The notes beneath the pieces were generated by a model. That model did no database searches. It was not told where the DNA came from and saw only the letters and a list, made by a program, of their open reading frames with translations. Below are positions 54,753 to 63,646 of a stretch of DNA of 64,000 nt, in pieces (within the stretch, counting starts at the first letter, position 1; each line of letters opens with the position of its first letter). Source of the DNA: Candidatus Fukatsuia endosymbiont of Tuberolachnus salignus (GTDB lineage Bacteria > Pseudomonadota > Gammaproteobacteria > Enterobacterales > Enterobacteriaceae); NCBI RefSeq assembly GCF_964030845.1, contig NZ_OZ034983.1:1240001-1304000 (forward strand). The letters are read 5' to 3'. Position numbers and translations under genes: made by a program.

Positions 54753-55186
54753 TAAGGGCGCAACCAAACCGAGCGAACACCACTGCCGGAAATCATTATC
54801 CCCTGTCGGTTAAGTTCATTCGCCACACGGTGCTGACCATAAGCAGGATAGTCGTAAGCCATATTCACCACCGCTTGTTCTATATGCGGCTCCACTCGAT
54901 TTTTTTCGAGTGGTTTTTTACGGCTTATTTCCACCAAGGCTGGCTCACCTCCCTGCTCATACAGCTTTTTAAAACGCTAATAACTGTCTCTGCTGTAGCC
55001 CATGACTTTACACGCTGACTGAACATTACACAGCTGTTTTGCCAGGTCAAGTAAGCCGAGTTTCGGTTTGATTATTTTTGCTGTTTGATTCATTTCTAAC
55101 ACGCCTTCATTTCATATTAAATATATTGAAATGTCAGATTAAATTCAAACTTTTACATTTTAAATACGGCAACCCAATTAACGAAA

Positions 55187-55507
55187 ATGATCACACTCAA
55201 AAGCATTATCGCCTTCAAACTGATGCATATGACCAAAATGGCAGCGTTGTGTCCTGAGGCTACCTGCACCGATGTGTTGTCAAAGATAGAATGGCAAACG
55301 TTGTATTGTAGAATACAGACAACAAGCCGCCTTCCCGAGCATCCCCCCACAGTGCTTCAGGCAATAACATGGCTGGGTCAATTGGGAGGATTTCTTAACC
55401 GACGTGCCGAGGGTTTACCGGGAATCATGTCGCTTTGGCGAGGGTATGAGATCCTACAAGAAAATGTGAGATTGTTCATTATTCTTAATAACAAAAATTG
55501 TGGGTAA
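55187..55507 (+). pseudogene. IS4/Tn5-type transposase, C-terminal remnant
   Basis: About 100 codons resembling the C-terminal domain of Tn5-like transposases: LSKIEWQTLYC, the PPTVLQAITWLGQLGGF helix and SLWRGYEILQENVRLF. The catalytic domain upstream is gone. It sits next to the IS481 element in a region of decayed insertion sequences. Confidence 0.75.
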
Positions 55508-55515
55508 AAGTAAGA

Positions 55516-55612
55516 CCTCAATCCCATTGAACATCAATGGGCTCAGGCTAAAAGTAAGAAAAAAGACCTCAATTGTGACATCGATACCTTATTTTCAGAA
55601 TATATGATGTGA
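55516..55612 (+). pseudogene. IS630 transposase, last ~30 codons
   Basis: Reads LNPIEHQWAQAKSKKKDLNC and ends SEYMM before TGA, closely matching the C-terminus of the two-frame IS630 transposase at 44650-45472. The following ~25 bases also resemble that element's end. The rest of the gene is absent. Confidence 0.8.
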
Positions 55613-55783
55613 TTATTATTGTGTCTTTCATATATATACTCATCATCGCTCAAAACACTGGAAAAATCAGATTATTTAATAGTGCACAAAATTATGATTT
55701 TTATGAAAAATTGATAATATTCTTCTAAACACAAAAACCAGCATTTGCGGGTCAAATGAGTATATGTAACATCATTATTTATT

Positions 55784-55814
55784 AGGGGCTTACTTTTATG
55801 TAAGTCCCCTTTTT
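55784..55814 (+). terminator. Hairpin followed by T run
   Basis: AGGGGCTTAC pairs with GTAAGTCCCCT (one bulge), 6-base loop, then TTTT on the plus strand. It may also end the minus-strand secreted-protein gene, whose stop lies only two bases away. Confidence 0.6.
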
Positions 55815-55815
55815 G

Positions 55816-56277
55816 TCATTTGAGCTGATTATATGTTTTAAGATTCTCAAACATATAAACTGCTAATAATTTATCTGAATTTTTTTCAAATACAAACTCA
55901 TCCATATACTCACCTTCATGTTTCTCACCATTACCTTCTTTCAAAGTAAAAGCTAAATAAAATCTGGCTGCAACACGATCAGCATCCTGTGTGTTAATGA
56001 AATATTGCTTAAATTCAGTACTAGCAGAACGAACCTTTGGTAAAAAATCTTTAAAGAATTCTTGGGCGTTGAATTTACCTTTACCTGTTGAGAAAACGAC
56101 AGACTCTTTAGTAAAAATTGTAGTGATTTCTTGATACTTTGCTGCTCCCAAACCATTAACGTATTTTTTAACGACTTTCTCACGTTGTTGAGCAAGTTCC
56201 TCGGATGTAGTTGCAAATGCAGTATTGGTGAGAGCGAAAAGTACGATGGCAAGATAAGACATTTTCTTTAGTTTCAT
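55816..56277 (-). CDS. Small secreted NTF2-like protein
   Basis: 153-residue protein with a signal peptide (MKLKKMSYLAIVLFALTNTAFA). The mature part looks like the NTF2/SnoaL cone fold: an N-terminal helix with YVNGLGAAKYQEITTIFT, then strands including VAARFYLAFTLKEGNGEKHEGEYMDEFVFE broken by turns. Such proteins may be enzymes or binding domains; no catalytic residues can be assigned. The start at 56277 has GGA upstream. It lies alone among mobile-element debris and is AT-rich, which suggests horizontal gain. Function unknown. Confidence 0.7.
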   Translation of the reverse strand: MKLKKMSYLAIVLFALTNTAFATTSEELAQQREKVVKKYVNGLGAAKYQEITTIFTKESVVFSTGKGKFNAQEFFKDFLPKVRSASTEFKQYFINTQDADRVAARFYLAFTLKEGNGEKHEGEYMDEFVFEKNSDKLLAVYMFENLKTYNQLK

Positions 56278-57097
56278 AATAGGTTCCATATTAGTAAGTT
56301 ATCCCTCATTTTCATAGTGATCCATCACTAGGTTAATGTAATAAGCTACCATCTTGATTGTCAACTGTTACCGTTAGAGCTGATATAAATGGAAGGGCAA
56401 GGAATGGATAGTAGAAGAAAAAAACTTGCCACCACAGCGGGTCAACTGCGAAATGTGTTTATTATCACCACTCACAAACTGACCTTGATTGACTACGTGA
56501 TTAACGAGCAACCCTTCACCGACATTCAACACATGGAATTTATGACCATGCGTGTCTCGTAGGCGTCTTGGCTGAAACAGGTAGATTGGTTGCTAGTTAC
56601 GACCACTTATGGGGATCCCCATCGGTCAGCTGTTACACCGTGGAACCATTAAGGCTGGCAGTAGTGATACCAGCCTTAAGCAACAAGCATGGGAAAAAAA
56701 TTTTTAAAATTTAGCATTAACCTATTTCAATATATATTATTATTCTATTATCTATTCATAATAATTATCATTAAAAATGAATAATTAGCTTAGCAAATTA
56801 AAATAGAGTATAAAATACTCTTTGACGATAAATAAGACGATTTGATACGTACAGAAGCGATGAATGTGTTTTTGTGCATTAAGCTGTTAGCTCATTTTAT
56901 TGCACGACGCTAATGGATGTTTAACGACCAACAAAGCATGAAAGGAACGAACCGTGATTGCACCTGTTTCCTCTGAAATTACTCACAACCAATCTCATCA
57001 AGACACTCCAGAGTTTCAAAGATCTCAGGTATCCTTAAATAGTGTCGTCACGTAATAAAAAATAGATTATCATGTAACAAATAACGATATAGCATCG
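56278..57097. other. Gene-poor region with remnants and inverted repeats
   Basis: Contains a perfect 10-bp inverted repeat TTAAGGCTGG (56649-56658) / CCAGCCTTAA (56670-56679), a 53-codon ORF at 56404-56565 with no recognised match, and a short GTG ORF at 56954-57055 preceded by AAAGGA (start VIAPVSSEITHNQ), which could be the 5' end of a broken gene. Otherwise AT-rich. Confidence 0.4.
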
Positions 57098-57999
57098 GCA
57101 GTATAAATTGATTTATACTGTTGAGATGAACTCTCCATTAAAGTTTCACTTTCTATAGATGACTTATCCCTTAAAATTCCGCCAACATGTGTTGACTATT
57201 AAAGAGCAAGAAAAGCTCACCTATGCCGAAACAGCCACCCGTTTTTGTGTGGGGATAGCGAGCCTAATGCGCTGGGCTAAACGTATCGACCCTTGCCTAA
57301 CTCGTGATAAACCGGCGACCAAAATAAATCGCGCCGCGTTGCTCCTTGATGTGGAAACCTATCCTGACGCGTCTCAATACGAACGCGCTCAACGTATGGG
57401 GGTCAGTGCTCGAGGGATAGGCGATGCGTTAAAACGGGCTGGGTTTAGCTATAAAAAAAACATTTTATCATCCCAAAATCGACGTCCAAGCACGAAAAGA
57501 TTTTCAGACTAAGATACAGGCTTATGAAGCCTGTGGTACCCCGATAATTTACGTGGATGAAAGCGGTTTTGCCCATGATATGCCGCGTCTTTATGGTTAT
57601 TGAGTGAAAGGTAAGCGCTGTTACGGCCAACACGATTGGCATGCCAAAGCGCGTACTAACGTCATTGGCGCCCAGCTTAACGGAACATTAACCACGGTTT
57701 GTACCTTCGACTGCCATATCAACAGCGATATTTTTTATGCCTGGGTCACCCAAGATTTACTGCCAAAATCCCCTCCAGGCGCGGTCCTTGTGATGGATAA
57801 TGTGAGTTTGCATAAACGCCAAGACATCCAGTCTGCTAGACAGAAAGCCGGCTTTATTCTGGAATATCTTCCTACTTATTCTCCTGATATGAACTCCATT
57901 GAGCACAAATGGGCTCAAGCTAAAGCCCTTCGCAGAAAGCGGCAATGTGATATCGATACCTTGTTTTCTGACCCTTTATTTTAAATCAATTTATACTGC
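57098..57999 (+). mobile_element. IS630-family element C, inactivated
   Basis: Perfect 18-bp inverted ends, GCAGTATAAATTGATTTA and its complement. Contains a two-frame transposase with an added stop codon. It separates short coding remnants on each side. Confidence 0.85.
57159..57984 (+). pseudogene. IS630-family transposase, two frames plus nonsense codon
   Basis: Same organisation as the element at 44650-45472. The first frame starts MTYPLKFRQHVLTIKEQEKL and carries the helix-turn-helix. An A8 run near 57453-57460 marks the frame change (YKK to TFYHPK). The second frame has YVDESGF, VMDNVSLH and MNSIEHKW, but TGA at 57601-57603 interrupts it after RLYGY. Even with slippage the protein would be truncated before two of the three catalytic residues. 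Confidence 0.85.
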
Positions 58000-58001
58000 C
58001 T

Positions 58002-58180
58002 ATGCCATACCCTTAACCTTGAGTCTGAAAGCGATTGATAAGAACTTTGAAGGTGCTCTCAATGATTGTCGGCAACGAATAAGGGGTGAAGAGTATGTAT
58101 TTATAGAGAAGAAAAAACTCACCGCAGTCCTAAAAGCTTATCTCGGAGTTTTACAGGATCAAGAAAAAAATTCGGTTTGA
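58002..58180 (+). pseudogene. 3' remnant of an unrecognised gene cut by IS630 element C
   Basis: The frame continues out of the IS end as AIPLTLSLKAIDKNFEGALN and ends LGVLQDQEKNSV. It is hydrophilic and helix-rich. It has no start of its own and looks like the tail of a gene whose 5' part was lost or lies before the insertion. Family unknown. Confidence 0.4.
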
Positions 58181-58490
58181 AATGGCAGGGTACGGCGCCT
58201 TCTTTTCACGAAATCAGAAGTAGAAGTTCATCAGCGAGGCGGCATAGTGAAGCTAGAGGTAAGGATTTTGCACAAAAATGACTGGGACGCAAATCCTCTG
58301 TCATGACGGATAAATACAGTGACAGCAGAGGGAGTGAATGGGACGAAATCTGATACCAATTTATGATCCTTGGGTTATCGAATGAGACGTTAGAGACGAG
58401 AGAATCCATTCGGCATTTTGACCTAATTTCGATCGGTTGTGACCTTTTGTTTTTAATTTATTGATTTTTATGATAAATAAAATATGCATC
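58181..58490. other. Region downstream of hmuU where hmuV is expected
   Basis: No ORF with ABC-ATPase motifs on either strand. No Walker A or LSGG-type sequence was found. The 310 bp are moderately AT-rich with no other recognised feature. Confidence 0.6.
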
Positions 58491-59474
58491 CTATTGACGT
58501 AATACTAGCCATAGAAAATAAGGACCTCCTATCAAGCTGGTGATCAGGCCGACTGGCATTTCTGCCGGAGCGACCAATGTTCGTGCCAGCGTGTCGGCGC
58601 TGAGTAACAAGCAAGCCCCACCTAAGGCCGCACCTGGCAATAGCCAACGATGATCGGCTCCTAAATTCATACGGATCAAATGTGGAATAACCAGGCCGAT
58701 GAAACCAATAACACCGCTTAATGCCACGGCAGCAGCGACTAATAACGCACTGAGTAATAGTAGGAGTTTTTTAGTCCGCTGGACATCGATACCAAGGTAA
58801 TGAGCCTCTTCATCACCGAGTTGCAATAAATTCAGTTTGCGTGCTTGCAATAGCGTCATCATCGTGGCAGGAATAATTAATGCCGCTGCAACCAATAGTG
58901 TCGACCACTGTACCTGGCTTAGGCTCCCCATCATCCACAAAGAAAATTGTCGCAGCTGTTGATCACTACTGAGATAATTTAGTATACCGATAGCGGCACC
59001 ACAAAGGGCATTGATGGCGATGCCCGCTAACAACAAGCGTGATAGATTGCCATGACTTACACGGCTTAGCGATAAGATAAGGAAAGAAATTAGCAGACTA
59101 CCGATAAAAGCAGCAATAATATGCGAGTAAAAGCTCAAGGCTGTCGGTAAAGTACACGGCATAATAATAACCAGTGCGACTAACAATGCTGCACCACTAC
59201 TGATACCTAATAAACTGGGATCAGCCAAGGGGTTACGGAACAGTCCTTGCATCACGGCTCCGGATGTCGCTAGTGCACAACCTACTAAAATAGCCAGTAG
59301 TACGCGCGGTAAACGGATCTGTAACCAAATTTGCCAAGGGATATCATCGAATGAACTGTACCATAAGGTATGAAAAGAGAGAGTCAGCGCACCCAAATTG
59401 ACTGACCCTATGATGAGGAAAATTAATAATGCTAGCAAACCGCCCAGTGCATAATTGGGCGCAAGGTATCTCAT
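58491..59474 (-). CDS. hmuU: Hemin ABC transporter permease
   Basis: FecCD-family inner-membrane permease that moves hemin into the cytoplasm with HmuT and HmuV. The 327-residue protein has about ten membrane helices, the RLPRVLLAILVGCALATSGAVMQ and NPLADPSLLG motifs, and the coupling-helix region GLVIPHLIRM. It overlaps hmuT by 4 bases. Its ATPase partner gene hmuV, which follows in Yersinia, is absent. It is a paralogue of btuC in the same window. Confidence 0.93.
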   Translation of the reverse strand: MRYLAPNYALGGLLALLIFLIIGSVNLGALTLSFHTLWYSSFDDIPWQIWLQIRLPRVLLAILVGCALATSGAVMQGLFRNPLADPSLLGISSGAALLVALVIIMPCTLPTALSFYSHIIAAFIGSLLISFLILSLSRVSHGNLSRLLLAGIAINALCGAAIGILNYLSSDQQLRQFSLWMMGSLSQVQWSTLLVAAALIIPATMMTLLQARKLNLLQLGDEEAHYLGIDVQRTKKLLLLLSALLVAAAVALSGVIGFIGLVIPHLIRMNLGADHRWLLPGAALGGACLLLSADTLARTLVAPAEMPVGLITSLIGGPYFLWLVLRQ

Positions 59475-60304
59475 AAGCTTTGTTCCGCAGCGTGACGTAA
59501 TTGCCCGAGAACGTCTGGCGTCTGCAGACCAAAGCCAAGTAGCGCCATATCATCCAGCACTAATATCCGCCGATGTTTGCCTGCTGGTGTCAGCGCGATC
59601 CCGGGTAGTTGCCAGATTTTATCCACCCCTCCGAGCGATTTCACCCCGTCGGTGGTGACTAATAACAAATCTGGAGCACTGGCAATCGCACCTTCTTGAG
59701 ACAACGGTTGATAGCGGTTAAATCCTTGCATTGCATTTTTAGCACCTGCCGCTCGTATCATGGCGTCAGCGGCGGTATGTTGCCCTGCCGCCAGTGGAGA
59801 ATTGCCACCGTGACTCATAATACAGAGTACATGCACGGCAAGCGGATGATTGTCAATCGCGGCTATTTTTTGCCGATAGGTTTGCGTGAGTTGCAGTCCT
59901 TTATCAAACTGATCGATGGCAGCTGCGATGGCCGCAATCTTTTTAGGCACGGTATCTAACGTCGCATCTCCAGGAATGGAGACCACCTCGACACCACTGT
60001 CGGCGATTTGTTGCAAGACTAATGACGGTTCAGCCAGCGCACTGCTAAGCACCAGTGTCGGTTTCATTGCTAAGATTCCTTCCGCATTGATTTGACGCAT
60101 ATAACCAATATCCGGCAGTGCCCTGATTGCTGAAGGTTGTAAGCTAGTGCTGTCACGGCCGACTATCTTTTCACCCACGCCGAGCGCATAGCTAATCTCA
60201 GAAACATCACCTCCGATAGTAACGATACGCTCCTTGGCAATGCCAACCGTCGTAATGTTGAACAGCAGCAATGCCAATATGAATGACAGCAGCCAGGTTT
60301 TCAT
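59471..60304 (-). CDS. hmuT: Periplasmic hemin-binding protein
   Basis: Class III substrate-binding protein that carries hemin to HmuU. The 277-residue precursor has a signal peptide (about 1-23, ending GIAKE) and two lobes joined by a helix: SEISYALGVGEKIVGRDSTS with the conserved tyrosine, and the MSHGGNSPLAAGQHTAADAM segment. It overlaps hmuS and hmuU by 4 bases each, so translation is coupled along the operon. Confidence 0.92.
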   Translation of the reverse strand: MKTWLLSFILALLLFNITTVGIAKERIVTIGGDVSEISYALGVGEKIVGRDSTSLQPSAIRALPDIGYMRQINAEGILAMKPTLVLSSALAEPSLVLQQIADSGVEVVSIPGDATLDTVPKKIAAIAAAIDQFDKGLQLTQTYRQKIAAIDNHPLAVHVLCIMSHGGNSPLAAGQHTAADAMIRAAGAKNAMQGFNRYQPLSQEGAIASAPDLLLVTTDGVKSLGGVDKIWQLPGIALTPAGKHRRILVLDDMALLGFGLQTPDVLGQLRHAAEQSL

Positions 60305-61371
60305 ACGGCGACATCCTTTTTGACTGCCAGTGCTGCCAACTGCTCACGCCATTGATTTTGCTCCGGTTGCCCTTCCGTGCGCTGTCCGAATAGTTGCGCG
60401 ATCTGTATACCCTCCGTGGAGAATAATTTCAAACTGGTAACAAAGCCATCTCTTGTCGGTTTGCGCGTGATCCAGCTTTCAGCGATAGCACTTTCGTTAA
60501 GCTGCAGAGTAAAGCGCCGATTATCAACCTTAATCCAATTATCTTTTGTTGTTTCCTGCAGTAAGACGCTTTGCTCAATTAGACCGGTAAAAATCTGCAC
60601 ACAGGCACCATTACTGACGAAAATCATAACCTCGTTCTGGTTTTGATGGGCAGCATTGAGGATTTGGGTCAACGCTGAGTTGTTGACTTGATAGGCAAGA
60701 TCGTCGGCGACCACACGAAATAATTGCTGACGGGTCGCATTATATCGCTCCAGTAATCTGAAAAATTGGTGAATATCTGTCATCTTGCGCCATTCATCTT
60801 CAATTTGTGCAGCATTGTTGATCAGCAAGTTGTTATCCGTATCCTCTCGAGGTGCCAGGACGGGTTGTAGTACTAGCTCGGGATTATCATCACTGGCGTA
60901 TTCTTTTATCAATGACTGCCAATTCAGTTGATCCGTTTCATTCATTGGATAAACCTCATGCGCGGCATTGCCTTGTAAATCGTAGAAATGAATACTGTGT
61001 TGCTCACCTTGTGTCTCATCGTATTCTCGCACACTAAAGATGCTGTCCCACTTAGCTAAAAATAGACGTAGATCCAATTCACGAGGATTGAGTATTAACC
61101 CTCCATGAGCCGTAAATTTTTGATTCTGATAACGCCCTATTAACTGATGTATTGCATATTGGTTAGCGGTAACAGATTTGACGAAACCTACAGTTTCTAA
61201 CTTGGTTAATAAAGTTAAGGCATCGACTTGCAGTCGTTGTGCATCATACCCTACACGGGAATGAGTGAGTTCGACTTCTTTCACTTTGAGCATGTTGGCG
61301 ATATCTCGTGTCAACAGGTGCGGATTGTTTTGTTTTGCCTGAAGATACTGTTGATATAGTGACGATTCCAT
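60301..61371 (-). CDS. hmuS: Hemin-degrading/transport factor HmuS (HemS family)
   Basis: Cytoplasmic hemin-binding protein that degrades or hands over imported hemin. The 356-residue protein has the two repeated HemS/ChuX halves typical of the family (about residues 30-165 and 200-335). The start at 61371 follows AAAAGGA and matches the family (MESSLYQQYLQAK); the frame is open to 61473, inside hmuR. It lies 16 bases after hmuR. Confidence 0.93.
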   Translation of the reverse strand: MESSLYQQYLQAKQNNPHLLTRDIANMLKVKEVELTHSRVGYDAQRLQVDALTLLTKLETVGFVKSVTANQYAIHQLIGRYQNQKFTAHGGLILNPRELDLRLFLAKWDSIFSVREYDETQGEQHSIHFYDLQGNAAHEVYPMNETDQLNWQSLIKEYASDDNPELVLQPVLAPREDTDNNLLINNAAQIEDEWRKMTDIHQFFRLLERYNATRQQLFRVVADDLAYQVNNSALTQILNAAHQNQNEVMIFVSNGACVQIFTGLIEQSVLLQETTKDNWIKVDNRRFTLQLNESAIAESWITRKPTRDGFVTSLKLFSTEGIQIAQLFGQRTEGQPEQNQWREQLAALAVKKDVAV

Positions 61372-61387
61372 CGTTATTTCCTTTTCG

Positions 61388-63472
61388 TTACCATTGATAG
61401 CTGACAAACAATTTAGCGCTACGGCCATCTTGTGAGATACCCTGGGGTGAGTAGTATTCTTTGTCGAAAGCATTCGCTAACACTACAGTGGTGGTCATTC
61501 CCTGAAAGCTACCTCGGCCTTTATAACTTAGATAAAAATCATTAACGCCGTAGCCTGCTTGCGGTTTTATCTCGGGTTTGACTTTTGGAGGAGTGGCCAT
61601 AAAATGGTTATTTTGCGCCATGGTGACCACCCAACCGGCAGAAAAGCCGGTTTGTGCAATGGGAAGATCCAGCGTGCTAGTCACGGTGTCGGGATTGATA
61701 CTGGAGATGTAGTTACCATCATTTTGATTTTTGCCTCGGGTACGGTTGTAAGCCAGATTCCAGCCAAACCAGTCCGTTTGGTAATCCATCATAATATCCC
61801 AGCCCCATATTTTAGCGCGCTTAATATTTATGTAGCTCATTTTTGTATCATGCCCAGACACATGAGGAACAATGTAATCTTTCGCTTGGGTATCAAAGTA
61901 ACTGGTTTTAAACTGTAAGGCATCACTGTTAGCCAATACATCGTCGAACTGTAATCCGAAACCGTATTCTTGGGTCGCATTGGTTTCTGGTTTCAAATTA
62001 GGATTAGGCTGCCACATGTGCCAACCTACTACTCTACCACGTTTGATAATAGGACGATGTTTATCATCATTATACATCTCGCCTATTGTGGGAGCGCGGA
62101 AAGCCTGAGCGTAAGAACCAAATATCATCAACCAATCACGAGGGGTGACAGTGATTGCACCACGTGATGACCATTTATCTGCTGATACATCGGGATTTTT
62201 GGGATTTTCAGCGTGATAGCTATCAAAACGCGTGCCCAACAACAGAGATACCGGTAAATCGCGTACGGTGATTTCGTCCTGCGCCCAGGCAGAGCGAACG
62301 TCAATTTTCGCTTGTGGAAAACTTTTTGCTGCACCACTTGGGTCTTGTCGCTGATGATAGGTCTCGGCACCGTAGGTTAATAAATGTGTTGTCGGGCTGT
62401 TAGCCAACAATCGACTGCGGTTTTCCAATTTTATGTCATGGGTGGTTTGTTTATATCCTCCCTTGGCTTTTTTTTCCACATCATCATTAATATTAATATC
62501 GGAGTAGTACAATGTTGTCGTGGCATCCAACCAGGCTAAATCCTGCGGATTTAAGCGATAGTTCACTTGTGCATCACGTTGAATGGTGGAGCGCTTGGTC
62601 ATTGGACTTTTTAATGTGACTTCAGGTTTTCGCGGATCTTCCGGTTCTCGTGAGCGGTTATTGTAGTAACGCAGGTTGGCACTGAGAGCCTGATGATCAT
62701 CAATAACCCAGGTTCCTTTGGTCATCAAGTTATTGATAGCTTCATCGTTTGGTGCCGCAAAACCATTACCTTGATTGATATTGCCAACATCACGACTGCT
62801 AAAGGCAATTAAACCGTCTAAATCGGCGGTTTTGCCGAATACAGCGGCTCCCATCCCTAGGCTATGATTGCCACTGGCCGCCAAGCTAAATACCCGATAG
62901 CCAATATTTTTATCGGGACGCAACAGATCGGCGGCATCAACGGTTTAATATGACACCACCCCACCCAATGCCCCTCCGCCATACAGTAATGCTAAAGGAC
63001 CACGTACGATCTCTGCCTGTTTTATCAAGCTAGGATCAAGAAAAATGCTGCTGCTATGACCGGCTCCAATCCCTTGACGGACGCCGTCTACGAGCGTTAA
63101 TACACCGCGATTATCATAACCACGCATACTGACATCTTGACCATTAGTACGCCCTCCTCCCGCAAGAGTGATCCCGGGTATCGGGCGCAGCATGTTAGCA
63201 GCGGAAGAAACACCTTGACTCGTTGACACATCACCTGCAATCACTGTCACCATCATAGGTACACTGAAACTGTCACGAGCATTACCGGTGGAAATTACCG
63301 TCATGGTTTCATTTTTATACCGAGCTTTTTTCTTCTCTTCAGGAGAGCTACTGCTGCTGTTAGAACCCTTGTTAAGGAGATCGTTTGTAACATTAGCAAG
63401 TGATGGTAATGCACAAACAAACGCTAGACTTAAAGATGAAACACGCAATAGTTTGGATAAAACAGAAGGCAT
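61388..63472 (-). pseudogene. hmuR: TonB-dependent hemin receptor HmuR with one in-frame stop
   Basis: Outer-membrane receptor that takes up hemin with TonB energy. The frame of 694 codons has a signal peptide (MPSVLSKLLRVSSLSLAFVC), a TonB-box-like ETMTVIST, the plug (GGRTNGQDVSMRGYDNRG, RGPLALLYGGGALGGVVSY) and a full beta-barrel ending in KLFVSYQW with terminal aromatic. Codon 176 (62947-62945) is TAA, where Yersinia HmuR has Asp in a YDTVDA context; the frame then continues TVDAADLLRPD unbroken. It is a one-base lesion, so either a young pseudogene, readthrough, or a sequence error. Internal restart at 62923 would lack plug and signal. Confidence 0.9.
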
Positions 63473-63563
63473 GGTGCCATTTCTCCGTTGTGGTGAAATA
63501 TATAATCTGTTCAAGATCTGTTGCATTGGTTAACACAACACCTGCGATACAATCTACTATTAA

Positions 63564-63578
63564 TGATAATAATTATCA
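63564..63578. promoter_or_regulatory. Perfect Fur box upstream of hmuR
   Basis: TGATAATAATTATCA is an exact match to the 7-1-7 Fur core (TGATAAT-N-ATTATCA). It lies 92 bp before the hmuR start in AT-rich promoter DNA. It should repress the hmu operon when iron is plentiful. Confidence 0.88.
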
Positions 63579-63646
63579 ATTTTATAACTATTATTATTTA
63601 ATTATTATGATCACATCAAGCGAAATTTTGTGGTACAGCTTTTGGG

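Larger units (their letters stand above)
53549..54754 (-). mobile_element. IS110-family element inserted in the IS481 element
   Basis: About 1.2 kb without terminal inverted repeats, flanked by CT (minus strand) at both junctions, the core dinucleotide known for IS110 relatives such as IS621. It contains one DEDD transposase gene and about 230 bp of non-coding sequence upstream of it. Confidence 0.8.
52803..55093 (-). pseudogene. IS481-family transposase, split and with a stop codon
   Basis: The 5' part (55093-54755) begins MNQTAKIIKPKLGLLDL with the helix-turn-helix region and stops at TAG in codon 39 (54979-54977), where the frame continues RFKKLYEQGG. It reads to SGVRSVWLR at the IS110 insertion. 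The 3' part (53547-52803) resumes DLENIKKRLSALEAKV and carries the integrase core with DTYSKVAF, LTDRGSEY and YSPQTNGICERFHKTMKNE. Joining the halves at the CT core restores the frame exactly. Confidence 0.88.
52780..55147 (-). mobile_element. IS481-family element interrupted by IS110
   Basis: Weak inverted ends are visible (CTTAACCTGGCA near 52783; complement TTTAATCTGACA near 55140). The transposase is cut in two by an IS110-type element at 53549-54754 and also carries a nonsense codon, so it is dead. Confidence 0.75.

Noticed and set aside
56404..56565. 53-codon ORF (MDSRRKKLATTAGQL start)
   Set aside because: Only weak spacing for translation and no recognised family; not distinguishable from a random ORF in decayed DNA.
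56649..56679. Perfect 10-bp inverted repeat TTAAGGCTGG/CCAGCCTTAA as a terminator
   Set aside because: No adjacent T run on either strand and no gene ending nearby; noted only as a hairpin in the region description.
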